DNA from: Heliocidaris erythrogramma
Taxonomy: Eukaryota; Echinodermata; Echinoidea; Camarodonta; Echinometridae
Length of the DNA: 64,000 bases
NCBI GenBank assembly: GCA_025617745.1
Contig: CM046873.1
Span: forward strand, 30,083,410 to 30,147,409
Direction of reading: 5' to 3'
In this document: positions 47,298 to 57,976 of the stretch, piece by piece
Position numbering within the stretch: the stretch's first letter is position 1
How the letters are laid out: the number at the start of each line of letters is the position of its first letter
Notes under the pieces: model-generated
Seen by the model: the letters and a program-made list of their open reading frames with translations, nothing else
Databases searched by the model: none
What the model was told of the DNA's origin: nothing
Translations under genes and position numbers: made by a program

Positions 47298-48530
47298 ATG
47301 CCTGAAGATCGTAACTACCAACAATTCAGAACTTTTGATATTAACCATTATACAGATATTTTGTCTCCTAATGACAATGACAGCAATTTAGATAGACCAC
47401 AACAGTCATTTTATTCTCCTCTGGAATTTAATGATCATTTACGTGACTATAATATAGATCAAATTAAAAACAAATTTTGTTGTCTCCATATTAATTGCAG
47501 AAGTTTACATAAAAATTTTGATAACATGATAGCAGTTCTTAGTAGTATGAACGTGCAATTTTCTGTTATCGGTCTAACTGAGACATGGCTGAGACAGAAC
47601 GACCCATTGTACAATCTAGAAGGCTATATATTCAAAGGAAATTCTCGCAAGGAAAAAACTGGTGGTGGAGTAGGGATTTTTATCAAAGATGAAATCACTG
47701 TGAAATATAGAGATGATTTAGATGTATATACTGATTATATTGAGAGTATCTTTACTGAAATACTTCATGTTCATAAAAATATTATTGTAGGTGTTGTGTA
47801 CAGACCTCCTGGTCAACCTGTGCAACCATTTTTGGATGCATTGAATGTTATAATTGATATTGTGAATAAGGAAAAGAAACTGTTTTATTTATTAGGTGAT
47901 TTTAACATTGATTTGCTTACAGCTACTTCTTGCCAGTATGTCGATGATTTTCTTGATCTTTTCATGACTAATTCAATGTATCCTTTGATACATTATCCGA
48001 CTCGGGTTACCACACACTCTGCAACGTTGTTAGATAACATATTTACAAATGATTTTAATGTATTATCCACAGGTGTAATTTTAGTTGATGTAAGTGACCA
48101 TTTTCCTGTATTCTGTATTTGTGACAATCAAATAAGCAGTAAGCTGTTAAAGATAAAAAGACGTGAAATAAAGGAAGAAAATATAATCAGTTTTATTGAT
48201 AAATTAAATGATGTTAGGTGGATATTCGATATTGATCCAAATAACAGTTATGATTGCTTCTTTAAACAATTTTTTCTTGTATATGATGAGTGTTTCCCAA
48301 TCAAATATGTGACTTTTTCTAAGAAGCATAAACAAAAACCCTGGTTTACAAAGAAACTACGCAAACTATGCAACAAAAGATGGAGTCTTTATAAACAATT
48401 TATCAAAAATCCTACTGAATATCGGGAAAAGAAATATAAAAAATTTAGAAATATGGTCACTTTTGAATTAAGATTGGCTAAACAGATGTATTTTAAAGAC
48501 AAGTTCTCTGGTGCAAGAGCAAATATAACT
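47298..48530 (+). CDS. LINE ORF2 part 1: APE-type endonuclease
   Basis: ATG at 47298. Motifs in order: HINCRSLHKN, GLTETWL (catalytic Glu), GGGVGIFI, GVVYRPPG, LLGDFNIDLL (Asp/Asn pair), and SDHFPVF (Ser-Asp-His). These are the catalytic residues of the LINE apurinic endonuclease and all are present. Then comes PWFTKKLRKLCNKR, the linker before the reverse transcriptase. The frame is cut at 48530 by a MITE and resumes at 50021. Confidence 0.9.
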
Positions 48531-48689
48531 AGATGAATATTCGACCGCGCGCGGTCGGAATTTATGCCTCCGCCATCACCAGATCGGAAATGTATGGTAT
48601 ACATGTACACTCTAAAAAGGATTGGTCCAACAAAATTACAAATCATTTCACTTAAAATGCACAGGAGACAAAAATTTATTTCATTTCAT

Positions 48690-49870
48690 TTTCAAACGAG
48701 GCTAAAAACCAGTAATGTCATGCAATTTCATGTAAAATTGACCTCTGTGGCCTCTGACCTTTGACCTACTTACACCAAAATCTAATCAGTTCATCTTTCT
48801 ATGAGGATACATACTGGTACCAAGTTTGAAGTTCTTACCTCAAACAGTTCTTGAGATATCGCAGTAACGGTGCTAAAAACCAAGAATTTCATGTAATTTC
48901 ATGTAAATTGACCTCTGTGACCTCTGACCTTTGACCTACTTACCCCAAAATCTAATCAGTTCATCTTCGTACGGGGATACATACTAGTACCAAGTTTGAA
49001 GTTCTTACCTCAAACAGTTCTTGAGATATCGCGGTAACGGTGCTAAAAACCAAGAATTTCATGTAATTTCATGTAAATTGACCTCTGTGACCTCTGACCT
49101 TTGACCTACTTACCCCAAAATCTAATCAGTTCATCTTCGTATGGGGATACATACTAGTACCAAGTATGAAGTTCTTACCTCAAACAGTTCTTGAGATATC
49201 GCAGTAACGGTGCTAAAAACCAAGAATTTCATGTAATTTCATGTAAATTGACCTCTGTGACCTCTGACCTTTGACCTACTTACCCCAAAATCTAATCAGT
49301 TCATCTTCGTATGGGGATACATACTAGTACCAAGTTTGAAGTTCTTACCTCAAACAGTTCTTGAGATATCGCAGTAACGGTGCTAAAAACCAAGAATTTC
49401 ATGTAATTTCATGTAAATTGACCTCTGTGACCTCTGACCTTTGACCTACTTACCCCAAAATCTAATCAGTTCATCTTCGTATGGGGATACATACTAGTAC
49501 CAAGTTTGAAGTTCTTACCTCAAACAGTTCTTGAGATATCGCGGTAACGGTGCTAAAAACCAAGAATTTCATGTAATTTCATGTAAATTGACCTCTGTGA
49601 CCTCTGACCTTTGACCTACTTACCCCAAAATCTAATCAGTTCATCTTCGTATGGGGATACATACTAGTACCAAGTTTGAAGTTCTTACCTCAAACAGTTC
49701 TTGAGATATCGCGGTAACGGTGCTAAAAACCAAGAATTTCATGTAATTTCATGTAAATTGACCTCTGTGACCTCTGACCTTTGACCTACTTACCCCAAAA
49801 TCTAATCAGTTCATCTTCGTATGGGGATACATACTAGTACCAAGTTTGAGATTCCTACCTCAAATGATTC
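48690..49870 (+). repeat. Seven tandem units of exactly 170 bp with AGGTCA half sites
   Basis: The marker CAAACAGTTCTTGAGATATC starts at 48841, 49011, 49181, 49351, 49521 and 49691 (170 apart); a diverged seventh is at 49861. Each unit holds TGACCTCTGACCTTTGACCT, which on the - strand is three AGGTCA half sites spaced by one base, with one more half site 3 bp away in most units. Confidence 0.95.
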
Positions 49871-49897
49871 TTCAGATATTGCGGTAACGAGAAGTGG

Positions 49898-49960
49898 GAC
49901 GGACGGACGGACGGACGGACACACGGACGGACGGACGGACGGACGGACGGACGGACGGAC
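49898..49960 (+). repeat. GGAC microsatellite
   Basis: (GGAC)n with one ACAC interruption, at the right end of the MITE. Arg/Pro/Ser-rich ORFs here are artefacts. Confidence 0.95.
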
Positions 49961-50020
49961 AACCCGAAAACATAATGCCTCCGGCACCCACCTTCGGTGG
50001 GCGGAGGCATAAAAATAACT

Positions 50021-50419
50021 TGGTATATAAGGCGGTTCAATGGTGTTTTGGGTAAGAAGAAAAAATCTGTAAATATTCAACATATAATTTGTAATAATCA
50101 ATCGATTCGTGATGAGTCTACTATATCTCAAATTTTTAATGATTATTTTGTTGATATAGGTTACAACCTCACCAAAGATCTACAGGATTCGAGAAATAAT
50201 TTTACAAAGTATTTAAGCAGAAATGGATGTTCTGCTTATTTCAAACCTATAACATGTAAAGAAATAATAGATATAGTGTGTAATATGAAAAATGATACAA
50301 GTGCAGGATTTGATGATGTCACAGTCAAAATTATTAAAAGAGTTATTCATATAGTTTGTTTACCACTTTGTAAAATATTCAATAGGTCTATGACTGAAGG
50401 AGTGTTTCCTGACAAACTT
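50021..50419 (+). CDS. LINE ORF2 part 2: reverse transcriptase N-terminal part
   Basis: In frame with part 1 it reads TWYIRRFNGVLGKKKK, then INDYF-like IFNDYFVDIG, FKPITCKEIIDIVCNMKND, AGFDDVTVKIIK and EGVFPDKL. The Gly-x-Asp and PDKL segments match reverse transcriptase motif 1 and 2 of CR1-like LINEs. The frame is cut after Leu by the DIRS element and resumes at 56606 with KIAKDVPVYKNG. Confidence 0.88.
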
Positions 50420-50670
50420 GTAAAATCAGCACTGATTTTCTTATTTACTATATAAATCTATATACCTACCTATTATGCCTGTAGTCTTGACTACGGGACC
50501 CCTTCGAGAATTTAACACACATGAGTCACAATATTGTGCGCACCCCCCGTAATCCTATTGTCCCCTTCGCCACTCACGCGCGTCAACACGCTACGGCCAT
50601 CTTCCTCTTTTGCGAGCAATCCCAAGTAGAAACATGTTGCTTGCAAGGTGAGGGGAAGGAGGGAGGGTCA

Positions 50671-50764
50671 TAGGTAGGTATATAGATTTATATAGTAAAT
50701 AAGAAAATCAGTGCTGATTTTACAAATTTACTGCAATAAATCATATATACCTACTTATTATGCC
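50671..50764. repeat. DIRS internal complementary region
   Basis: 50671-50723 is the reverse complement of the left end (50420-50475). 50724-50764 is the reverse complement of the right end (about 56565-56605). The junction GATTTTAC|AAATTTAC matches the ends joined as in a circle. The region follows the tyrosine recombinase ORF. Confidence 0.9.
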
Positions 50765-50831
50765 AGACCAGCGCCAACTCAAAGACCGGGAGGCATGTTT
50801 CGAGCAGAAGGGAATAGGATTACACCAAAGA

Positions 50832-51557
50832 CTACAAAGAAGACACAGCGGCCTTCAAGGTGGCTGACGCAAACAAAGCTTCACCTGCGGGAACATCCCT
50901 AAGGTAGCAAGAAATGAAGGAATTGGGCGAACGCCAATAAGCAGCCTTCAAAATATCAACAAGCGCCACACCTTGAAACAGAGCCCAAGAAGTGCTGACA
51001 CTACGAGTATCATGAGCACGAGGCTTACTGTCGGATAAAAGAGCCTCTGTGCCAGCGGCCCTAATAGCTTCAACGATCCATCTAGAGATGGAATCAAGAG
51101 AGGCAGGAGAAAAAGGCTCTCTAGTGATCAGGAACAACTGATCATCCTTACGATAAGACTTAGTCTTATCAATATACCATTTGAGAGCCCTTACAGGACA
51201 CCAAACTTTGTCCTCACGCACCGAAGAAAAGTTAGAAAGCGGACAAAGAAAAATCTCAACAGGGCCAGAGGCAGCTGTCTGATTCTTGGCAACAAAAGAA
51301 GCCCTAGGAATCAATCTAACGCCTTTTCTCTCCCAGCGAACATGACCAGGAGTAAGACAGAGAGCATGAAGAGTACTGCGCCTCTGCCCAGAGGCAATAG
51401 CTACCAAAAAGAGCGTCTTAACCGTAAGATGATGAAGCGAAGCTTCACCTAACGGTTCGAAAGGAGGTTTCGCCAAGGCCTCCAGGACCTTAGGCAGACT
51501 CCAAGACAGCACTAACTTAGAAAAAGAAGGTCGTTTCAGAAAGAACGAACGAATCAA
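50832..51557 (-). CDS. DIRS tyrosine recombinase (catalytic part)
   Basis: One open frame of 241 residues holds the expected residues in order: Arg in SGQRRST, His-x-x-Arg in HDTRSVSTSW, and Trp then Tyr in YWRSPNSFISCYLRD. These fit the Arg-His-Arg-Tyr set of tyrosine recombinases, which in DIRS elements integrate a circular intermediate. The N-terminal core-binding part (STREIYNSRLSVFFLWCKEK, near 51790-51730) lies in another frame, and a TAG follows in RGYR-stop near 51628, so the full protein is broken. Confidence 0.85.
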   Translation of the reverse strand: MIRSFFLKRPSFSKLVLSWSLPKVLEALAKPPFEPLGEASLHHLTVKTLFLVAIASGQRRSTLHALCLTPGHVRWERKGVRLIPRASFVAKNQTAASGPVEIFLCPLSNFSSVREDKVWCPVRALKWYIDKTKSYRKDDQLFLITREPFSPASLDSISRWIVEAIRAAGTEALLSDSKPRAHDTRSVSTSWALFQGVALVDILKAAYWRSPNSFISCYLRDVPAGEALFASATLKAAVSSL

Positions 51558-51806
51558 ACCACTTAGTAGCGGGGAATTGGAAATCCCCGAACCATCCGAG
51601 AAACCCGAATGAATGGCCCCGATCGCCTAACGGTAGCCTCGGATAGTAGAGATAGATCTCCCTTTGTCAAATAACAAGATTAAGAAATCCGCAATTGAAC
51701 CAATAGGAGCCTTAGAAGGGGTTCGATTTCTTCTCTTTGCACCAAAGAAAAAAGACCGAGAGACGGGAATTGTAAATTTCCCTAGTAGAAACCCTACGAC
51801 TGGACA

Positions 51807-53385
51807 TTAAAAAGTCCGCGGCTCTATCAGAGAGACCCGACTGTCTTGCAGATCCCCTGACAGGGGCCAAGCAGTCAAATGAAGAGGCTCCGGACTGTGG
51901 TGAAGAATCCCCGATAGGGGCTGTAACACCAGATCCGCTCTTAACGGGAGAACGAACGGTTGAGCCCTTAGGAGGCTCATAAGTTCTGGAAACCAATTCC
52001 TCCTGGGCCAAAAGGGAGCTATTACGAGCACCCGCGCCCGATCTTCCCTGATTTTCCGCAAGACACGCGGAATCAGTTGGAAGGGAGGAAAGGCGAATCC
52101 CTGAAGGTTCTCCCAGCTGAGGGAGAAAGCATCGAGAGCCCATGCTCCCTGATCGCGAACACGGGAGCAATACTTCGGCAGCTGGTGATTTAGCACCGAC
52201 GCAAATAGATCCACTTCCAGTGGACCTAGGCAACTGCGAATGCGGCAAAATACCTCCGGATGGAGCGTCCATTCCGATGGAAGATACCTGCCCCGAGACA
52301 GAAAATCCGCAATGAGGTTTTCCCGACCGGGGATGAAAGAGGCCACGGGTGTGATTGCCATGCGACGACACCACCTCCACAGCTGAGCTGCTAGGGCATT
52401 CAGGGCAACCGAACGAGTGCCTCCCTGCCGATTGATATATGCCGCCACAGTAACATTGTCCGTGAGAATCAGAACCGAACGACTGAGAAGTCGACTTCTG
52501 AAATGGAGCAAGGTCAACAGAACTGCCATAAACTCCAGGACATTGATATGAGGAAGAGTCCCAAGATGAGACCAATCCCCCGCAACCGTGCTGCCGTTGC
52601 AGTGTCCTCCCCACCCCAACCGAGAGGCGTCCGTCGAAACCGATATCGACGGAAGAGGGGCAGAGAAGGACCTGCCTCGCGCGAGAAACACCTCGCTCGT
52701 CCAACAAGAGAGAAGAGACTTGATCCTTACTGGTACTGGAATCCAGACCAAAAGAGAGTCTTTTCCCGGCTTGAAGAACCTGAGGAGATGTCTCTGAAAG
52801 GGTCTCATGAGGAGCCGGCAGTCCTCTAAAACATCGACTAGACTGGCTAGATAACCTAGAAACTGAAGCCACTGTCTGGCCGAGACTCTTCTGGCCAGCA
52901 AGAGCTTGCGAGCCGCAGAGACAATGGTGAGAATCCTGTCTCGACTGGGCCGAGCCAACTGATTCCTTATGTCTAACACCGCCCCCAGAAAAACTGGGCT
53001 GCGAGTGGGAACTAACTCTGACTTTTCCCAATTTATTAGGAAACCTAAGTCTTGAGTAAGATTGACGAGCAAACTAGTCTCGTCCAACAAACAATCGCGC
53101 AACTCCGCTAGGAGAAGCCAATCGTCCAGGTAGCAAAAATAGCCGAAGGCCGCATCGCCTCAGAGAGGCTGCCAGCACGGCTACAACCTGAGTAAGAACC
53201 CGAGGGACTGGGCACAGCCCGAAGGGAAGAGTGCGAAAAAGATAAGTCCCTGAGAGGAAGAAAAACCCCAGAAGATCGCGCAAAGCGCGATGAACGGGAA
53301 AGTGGAAATACGCATCTTCGAAAACTATCAAGACCGCGTAGTCCTTCCTCTTGATCAACGGGAGAATGGAGGCGAGAGTCTCCAT
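51807..53385 (-). pseudogene. DIRS reverse transcriptase and RNase H, frameshifted
   Basis: Upstream part (53385-53140): METLASILPLIKRKDYAV, then DAYFHFPVH, DLLGFFFLSGTYLFR and LPFGLCPVPRVLTQV. Then YLDDWLLLAEL (near 53127-53095, catalytic Asp pair) continues into a frame open to 51807 with WEKSELV, STDASRLGWGGH (RNase H), TDNVTVAAYINRQGG and PGRENLIADFLSRG. A run of five A (53135-53139) breaks the frame just before YLDD. Motif A reads IVFEDAYF where the family has an Asp, so the catalytic Asp is lost. Not functional as written. Confidence 0.9.
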
Positions 53386-53740
53386 CCGAAAATGTACTGA
53401 AGTTTTCCCGAGTGCTTGGGAATAACAAAAGTCGGAGAAAGGGAAAAAGACAGCCTGTGAGGTGACCGAGTTCCTATAGCACCTCCAGGGAGCGGGGCGG
53501 ACAGATCTATGAAGAATCCGTCTCGTCCGTCAAAGAGAACAAAAGCGTCCCCGGAGATGGCCTCCCAAGCGGGGAGAAAGGAACGAAGACAGCCACCAAC
53601 CAATACTCTGCAACGGTACATGACCGAGGCAGCTGCAGTGGAAAACTATGACCACTACAAACCAAACATGACGCTCAAAAGAAGCACCGCTTCAATGCGT
53701 CCAAAATCCAGCTAGAAATCCTCCGCAAGAGAAAAACACT
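53386..53740 (-). pseudogene. DIRS reverse transcriptase N-terminal region, broken
   Basis: Fragments such as PLPGGAIGTRSPHRLSFSLS and FVIPKHSGKLQYIF (like the PKK/KWR-type start of the fingers) occur in a short - strand frame (53621-53355). Frame changes separate it from the downstream part. Confidence 0.6.
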
Positions 53741-55390
53741 CCGAGGAATCCCGCTGCCTGAACCCAAGCAAAGTCGAACCCTGCGCGCGGGTTGACTAAA
53801 AAGTCAGGGAAAGTTTAGAACAAAGCAATCGCTTCTACCCCACAAAGGGAGAGCAACTAAGGCTCTGCCTGCCCCAGCGATTCGGAAACCGAAGCTTGAG
53901 AGGCCGCTTCCAAAACTGGATCCGCCTGAAATGATCGTGACAAAGAATCACGAACAAAGGCAGAAACGGTCGGATTCACGCATGAACCGCCATAAGCCCC
54001 CTCACCCGACGGAGCCCCGAGGCTGCGAGACTAGGAGGCGCATGTGATCCCATCACAGACAAAGAAGAATAAACCATAAAAGGCTAATTAGTCTCGATGT
54101 CCGACCCAAAAAAGGGACAAGAGCAGGGGATGTGAATCCTGGTACAAGGGACCAACCCTGAGTCTGGGCAAAGCCCATCTCACACTGAACATCTCAGCTT
54201 GAGAGACCGGAGGGTTAGCTAAACCCGATGGGCAAGAGGCAGGCAAAGCCTTGCCTCTTTTAGCCCCTTCCCTAGGCTTCTGATTGGCCCAAAAAGAGCC
54301 TAAGTCGAAACCCGCTTTTCAGAGCGTTTATTCGGTTTCGTTCGGATCCCCGAAGCCTTTCGGGAACACGAACCGAACCCTCCGCTGAGGGACGCTCACC
54401 TCCCTTTATGGGAGAAGTGCGCTGAGGGTATTGAACCCAAAGACGCGCACCAATTACCCATATCGGCCGAGCAAGGAGATGCAACAGCCATGGGCCGGAC
54501 GCCAAGGCGCCCAGAGCAAGGGCGGACCGGGATGACCCGGCAAAGGAACGCCAACAAAGGACTCAGCAGGAATCCCGCTGCTTAAACCAACGCGAAGTCG
54601 AACCCTGCGCGCGGGTTGACTAAAATTCAGAGAGATATCTGGATAACAAAGCAATCGCTTCCACCCCACAGAGGGCGAGCGATTGAGACTCCGCCTGCCC
54701 AAGCGATTCAAAAACGAAGCTTGAGAGGCCACCTCCAAATCTGGTTCCACCCGAGTGGAAAGAGACAAAGGAACGCTAACAAAGGCCTCAGCAGGCAGAG
54801 CCCCGCATGGTTCAACGAAAGTCTCCTCGCCCAGCGGCGCCCCAAGGGCCGCGGGAATAGGAGGCACATGCGAAACCGACTCAGACAAAGACGAATCCAA
54901 CACAAAAGGCTGATTAGTCTCAAAGTCAGACCCCTGAATAGGGACAGAAGTCAGGGTTGAAGTAGCCGGTACAAAGGACCAACCCTGATTCTGAGCAAAA
55001 GCCCGCATCATGCTGAACATGTCAGCTTGAGAGGAGCTAGCTGGGTTAGCCAGGCCAGACGGGCAAGAGGCCGGCAAAGCCTTGCCACTTTTTGCCTTCT
55101 TCTTGGCCTTTTTCTTGGCTGGCTCGACAAGAGTCGTAGCCGAAACCCTTTTGTTAGAACGCTTAATCGGATTCGTTCGGATCTCCGAAGCCGCTTCGGA
55201 AACACGAACCGATCCCTCCGCGGAGGGACGTTCACTTCCCATAAAGGGATTGGAGCGCTCATGGCGTAAGCCTAGAGAATCGCCCAAATCACCCATATTG
55301 GCTAAGCAAGAAGATGCAGTAGCCATGGGTTGGGAGCTAAAAGCTCCCAGTGCGTGGGCAGACCGAGATGACTCGGTATGTGCCCGATGA
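53740..55390 (-). repeat. Direct duplication of about 824 bp inside the DIRS gag region
   Basis: The block from about 53740-54560 recurs at 54560-55390 with an offset near 824 bp. Shared words: GTCGAACCCTGCGCGCGGGT, GAAGCTTGAGAGGCC and CCTCCGC(T/G)GAGGGACG. Identity by eye is about 80 percent. The copy farther from the element's 5' end has more frame breaks. Confidence 0.8.
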
Positions 55391-55566
55391 CTACTAAAGG
55401 CGTGTGAACCCGCTATTGGACCGCTCGAAAGCAGCAATAGGGGAGCACTAGTAGTCACGCACTCAGGTGAAAACACCTGTTGCCCCGAAGAGCGTCCATA
55501 ATTGTTAGCTCGAGCATTCCCATTAGCTGGCAATATAGACAGCCCAGGAAGTACTCGTTCCCCCAT
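54454..55566 (-). CDS. DIRS gag-like ORF
   Basis: 370 residues, Ser/Pro/Ala-rich, with a basic run AKKKAKKKAKSGK and an Arg-Ile-Lys-rich segment. It has the position and composition of the first ORF in DIRS elements, which have poorly conserved gag proteins. No zinc knuckle is seen. An upstream frame (56061-55846) with Ser-rich MDSEEEAARSRRPASSEESS could be the true N-terminus, separated by a frame change. Confidence 0.6.
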   Translation of the reverse strand: MGERVLPGLSILPANGNARANNYGRSSGQQVFSPECVTTSAPLLLLSSGPIAGSHAFSSHRAHTESSRSAHALGAFSSQPMATASSCLANMGDLGDSLGLRHERSNPFMGSERPSAEGSVRVSEAASEIRTNPIKRSNKRVSATTLVEPAKKKAKKKAKSGKALPASCPSGLANPASSSQADMFSMMRAFAQNQGWSFVPATSTLTSVPIQGSDFETNQPFVLDSSLSESVSHVPPIPAALGAPLGEETFVEPCGALPAEAFVSVPLSLSTRVEPDLEVASQASFLNRLGRRSLNRSPSVGWKRLLCYPDISLNFSQPARRVRLRVGLSSGIPAESFVGVPLPGHPGPPLLWAPWRPAHGCCISLLGRYG

Positions 55567-56605
55567 ATGGCGTTTGCCGGGGGCTAGGGTTTGAGAACCC
55601 AGACCAACATGGACTAAGCCCGTGGGTTGCCCTGCAGTAGTGGGGCGCGTCTCCCCTAACGGATCAGAGCGAGTGAACGCTACCGTACGGGAAACAACCG
55701 CCTCCCCCCTCTGGTCTCAGCGACCGGGGGATTGGAATCGTTAGATATCCAAACCACTAGAATCTGACGCCACCCACCCCGAAACCACGGGCTTCGGAGT
55801 TGACAATCCCGACTCAGTTAACGCCACCCGTCCCGAAGCCGCAAGCTACGAGACTGGCAAACTCTGCAAGGAAACACCACTAGGCAACTTACCCTTACCC
55901 CTCCTCCCTCCCCCATGTACCGAAGTACTCGGGAGAGTTCTGGAAGGCCGAGTCGTCTTGCTAGACGACTCTTCGGAAGAAGCAGGCCTCCTTGACCTAG
56001 CTGCTTCTTCTTCCGAATCCATACCACTGCAATAAAACAGACAAAAAAGTATACTTTTCAAAATAAGAAATACTTCAACTGATGCAGTAAAATAAGGGTA
56101 AATTTTATTTGGGAGATACGCACAAAAGAATTTTCACAGCCAAAAAACTGTAAGAACAAACACCGAACCCAAAGGCTCGGTGACAAACGGAAACACCCGC
56201 AAACACACAGAAATATCTACGTGGGGCTGACCGTGAAAGAGAAAAATAAATGCCAAGAAAGGGAAACAAAAATCCCTTGCAATCGGCAAGAGTGACTACT
56301 AAAACACAAAGTACTATAATCTAAGCGAATATAGGTACCTAAAAGTGCTTTAAATGTGCGAAAAAGCGCACCTAAAAGATACTATACGACCTGATTTCAG
56401 GAGCGCTGTGACTATACGTCCTATCTCGTCGGGGGCGAGCAAGAAAGAGGAAGATGGCCGTAGCGTGTGAGTGGCGAAGGGGACAATAGGATTACGGGGG
56501 GTGCGCACAATATTGTGACTCATGTGTGATAAATTCTCGAAGGGGTCCCGTAGTCAAGACTACAGGCATAATAGGTAGGTATATATGATTTATTGCAGTA
56601 AATTT

Positions 56606-57976
56606 AAAATAGCTAAAGATGTACCTGTATATAAGAATGGTTCACATGAAGAAGTTACTAATTATCGCCCAATATCTGTACTCTCTATATTTTCAAAAAT
56701 CATTGACAGGTGTTTTTAAAACAGGCTATCGTGTTTTTTAACTCAGTGCAATATAATTAGTGAGAGTCAGTATGGATTCAGAGAGGGGCACTCCACAGCG
56801 TCTGCCTTAGTTGACTTTATTCATAAAGTATCAACTGCACTTGACAATAAACAATCAACAATAGGTTTATTTTTAGATTTGAGCAAAGCATTCGACACTT
56901 TAGATCATGGTATTTTATTGAATAAATTAGAGAATTATGGAATACGAGGTGTTATATTGAAATGGTTTCAAAGTTATTTATCAAATCGTAAGCAGTATGT
57001 TATAATTAATAATTGTGAATCTCAAATGAAGTGCACGCGATGTGGGGTGCCCCAAGGTTCAATCCTCGGCCCGTTATTATTTATAATATATGTTAATGAT
57101 ATATGTCATGTGTCAAATATACTTCAGTTTATTCTTTTTGCAGATGACACTAGTGTGTATTTATCTCATGAAAATGTACAAACTCTTCAACTTACTTTTA
57201 ATACTGAACTTATGGCACTGACTGAGTGGTTCAACACAAATAGATTAATTCTGAATGTAAATAAGACAAATTTTATGATTTTCTCAAACAAGAAATGTAA
57301 TTTTGATAATGTGTCTCTTATTATGAATAATACCGATGTTCATCAAGTATCTACTTTGAAATTTTTGGGTGTAACCATTGATAATAAACTCTCTTGGCAT
57401 AATCATATTGGTGACATCTGCAATAAGGTATCAAAAAATATAGGTGTTTTAAACAAGTTGAAAATATTCCCTACCACTATCTTGAAAATACTATATTACT
57501 CACTTATATATCCATATCTTAACTACTGCAATATTACCTGGGCTAATTCTAAAGATTATTATATGACACGTTTGTTTAGGTTACAAAAGCGAGCTATAAG
57601 GGTTGTAAGTAAAGTGTCTTTTTATGCACATACTCAGCGACTATTTCTTCAATTGAAAATTCTGAATTTGTATAATGTGAACATCTATAATATTTCAATT
57701 TTTATGTACCTATGCTCTAAGAATAAAATCCCATTACGTATTTCTAAGCAATTTCATTTAAATACCACAATACATAATTACTCCACCAGAAACTCAGTTA
57801 ATTTTCACGTTCCTATGATAAGAACACTAGTATCAAAGAATTCTATTTTCTTCAAGGGCCCTATGGTATGGAAATCTATTCCTCTTGATATTCAAAACAG
57901 TCCATCTTTGCAATGTTTTAAAAGGAGACTTAAAGTTACTTTATTGGAAAATCAAAAATGTTTAGGAGCTGAATGA
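56606..57976 (+). CDS. LINE ORF2 part 3: reverse transcriptase core, one stop codon
   Basis: It continues the frame after the DIRS insertion: VPVYKNGSHEEVTNYRPISV, then SESQYGFREGHSTASALVDF, LFLDLSKAFDTLDH (motif A Asp), GVPQGSILGPLLFIIYVNDI, FILFADDTSVYL (Asp pair) and FLGVTIDNKLSWHNHI. It ends at TGA 57974-57976. A TAA at 56717-56719 is the only break noticed. An intact downstream ORF starts at about 56879 (365 residues). Confidence 0.9.

Larger units (their letters stand above)
48531..50014. mobile_element. Tandem-repeat MITE inserted in the LINE
   Basis: Ends TTTATGCCTCCGCC (48561) and GGCGGAGGCATAAA (50001-50014) are inverted. ATAACT lies on both sides (48525-48530, 50015-50020), a likely target duplication. 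The first 30 bp contain the perfect palindrome CGACCGCGCGCGGTCG. Inside are seven units of 170 bp and a GGAC microsatellite (49898-49960), then a small hairpin (CCCACCTTCGGTGGG). No coding capacity. Similar elements with such ends and microsatellites are common in marine invertebrates. Confidence 0.85.
50420..56605 (-). mobile_element. DIRS-type tyrosine-recombinase retroelement, 6186 bp, defective
   Basis: Inverted terminal repeats at about 50420-50612 and 56440-56605 (shared block GTCCCCTTCGCCACTCAC and CTACGGCCATCTTCCTC). An internal complementary region at 50671-50764 equals the reverse complement of the two element ends joined head to tail, the mark of DIRS elements. Order on the - strand: gag-like ORF, reverse transcriptase/RNase H, tyrosine recombinase. 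No target duplication: the LINE frame continues exactly across. No methyltransferase was noticed. Base composition is much more GC-rich than the LINE around it. Confidence 0.92.

Noticed and set aside
48690-49870. CRISPR-like array
   Set aside because: Units are 170 bp without distinct spacers, in an animal genome, inside a MITE.
51712-53031. 439-residue - strand ORF in the DIRS element
   Set aside because: Mostly a Ser/Gly-rich shadow of the RNase H frame; only its last 40 residues look like the recombinase N-terminal part.
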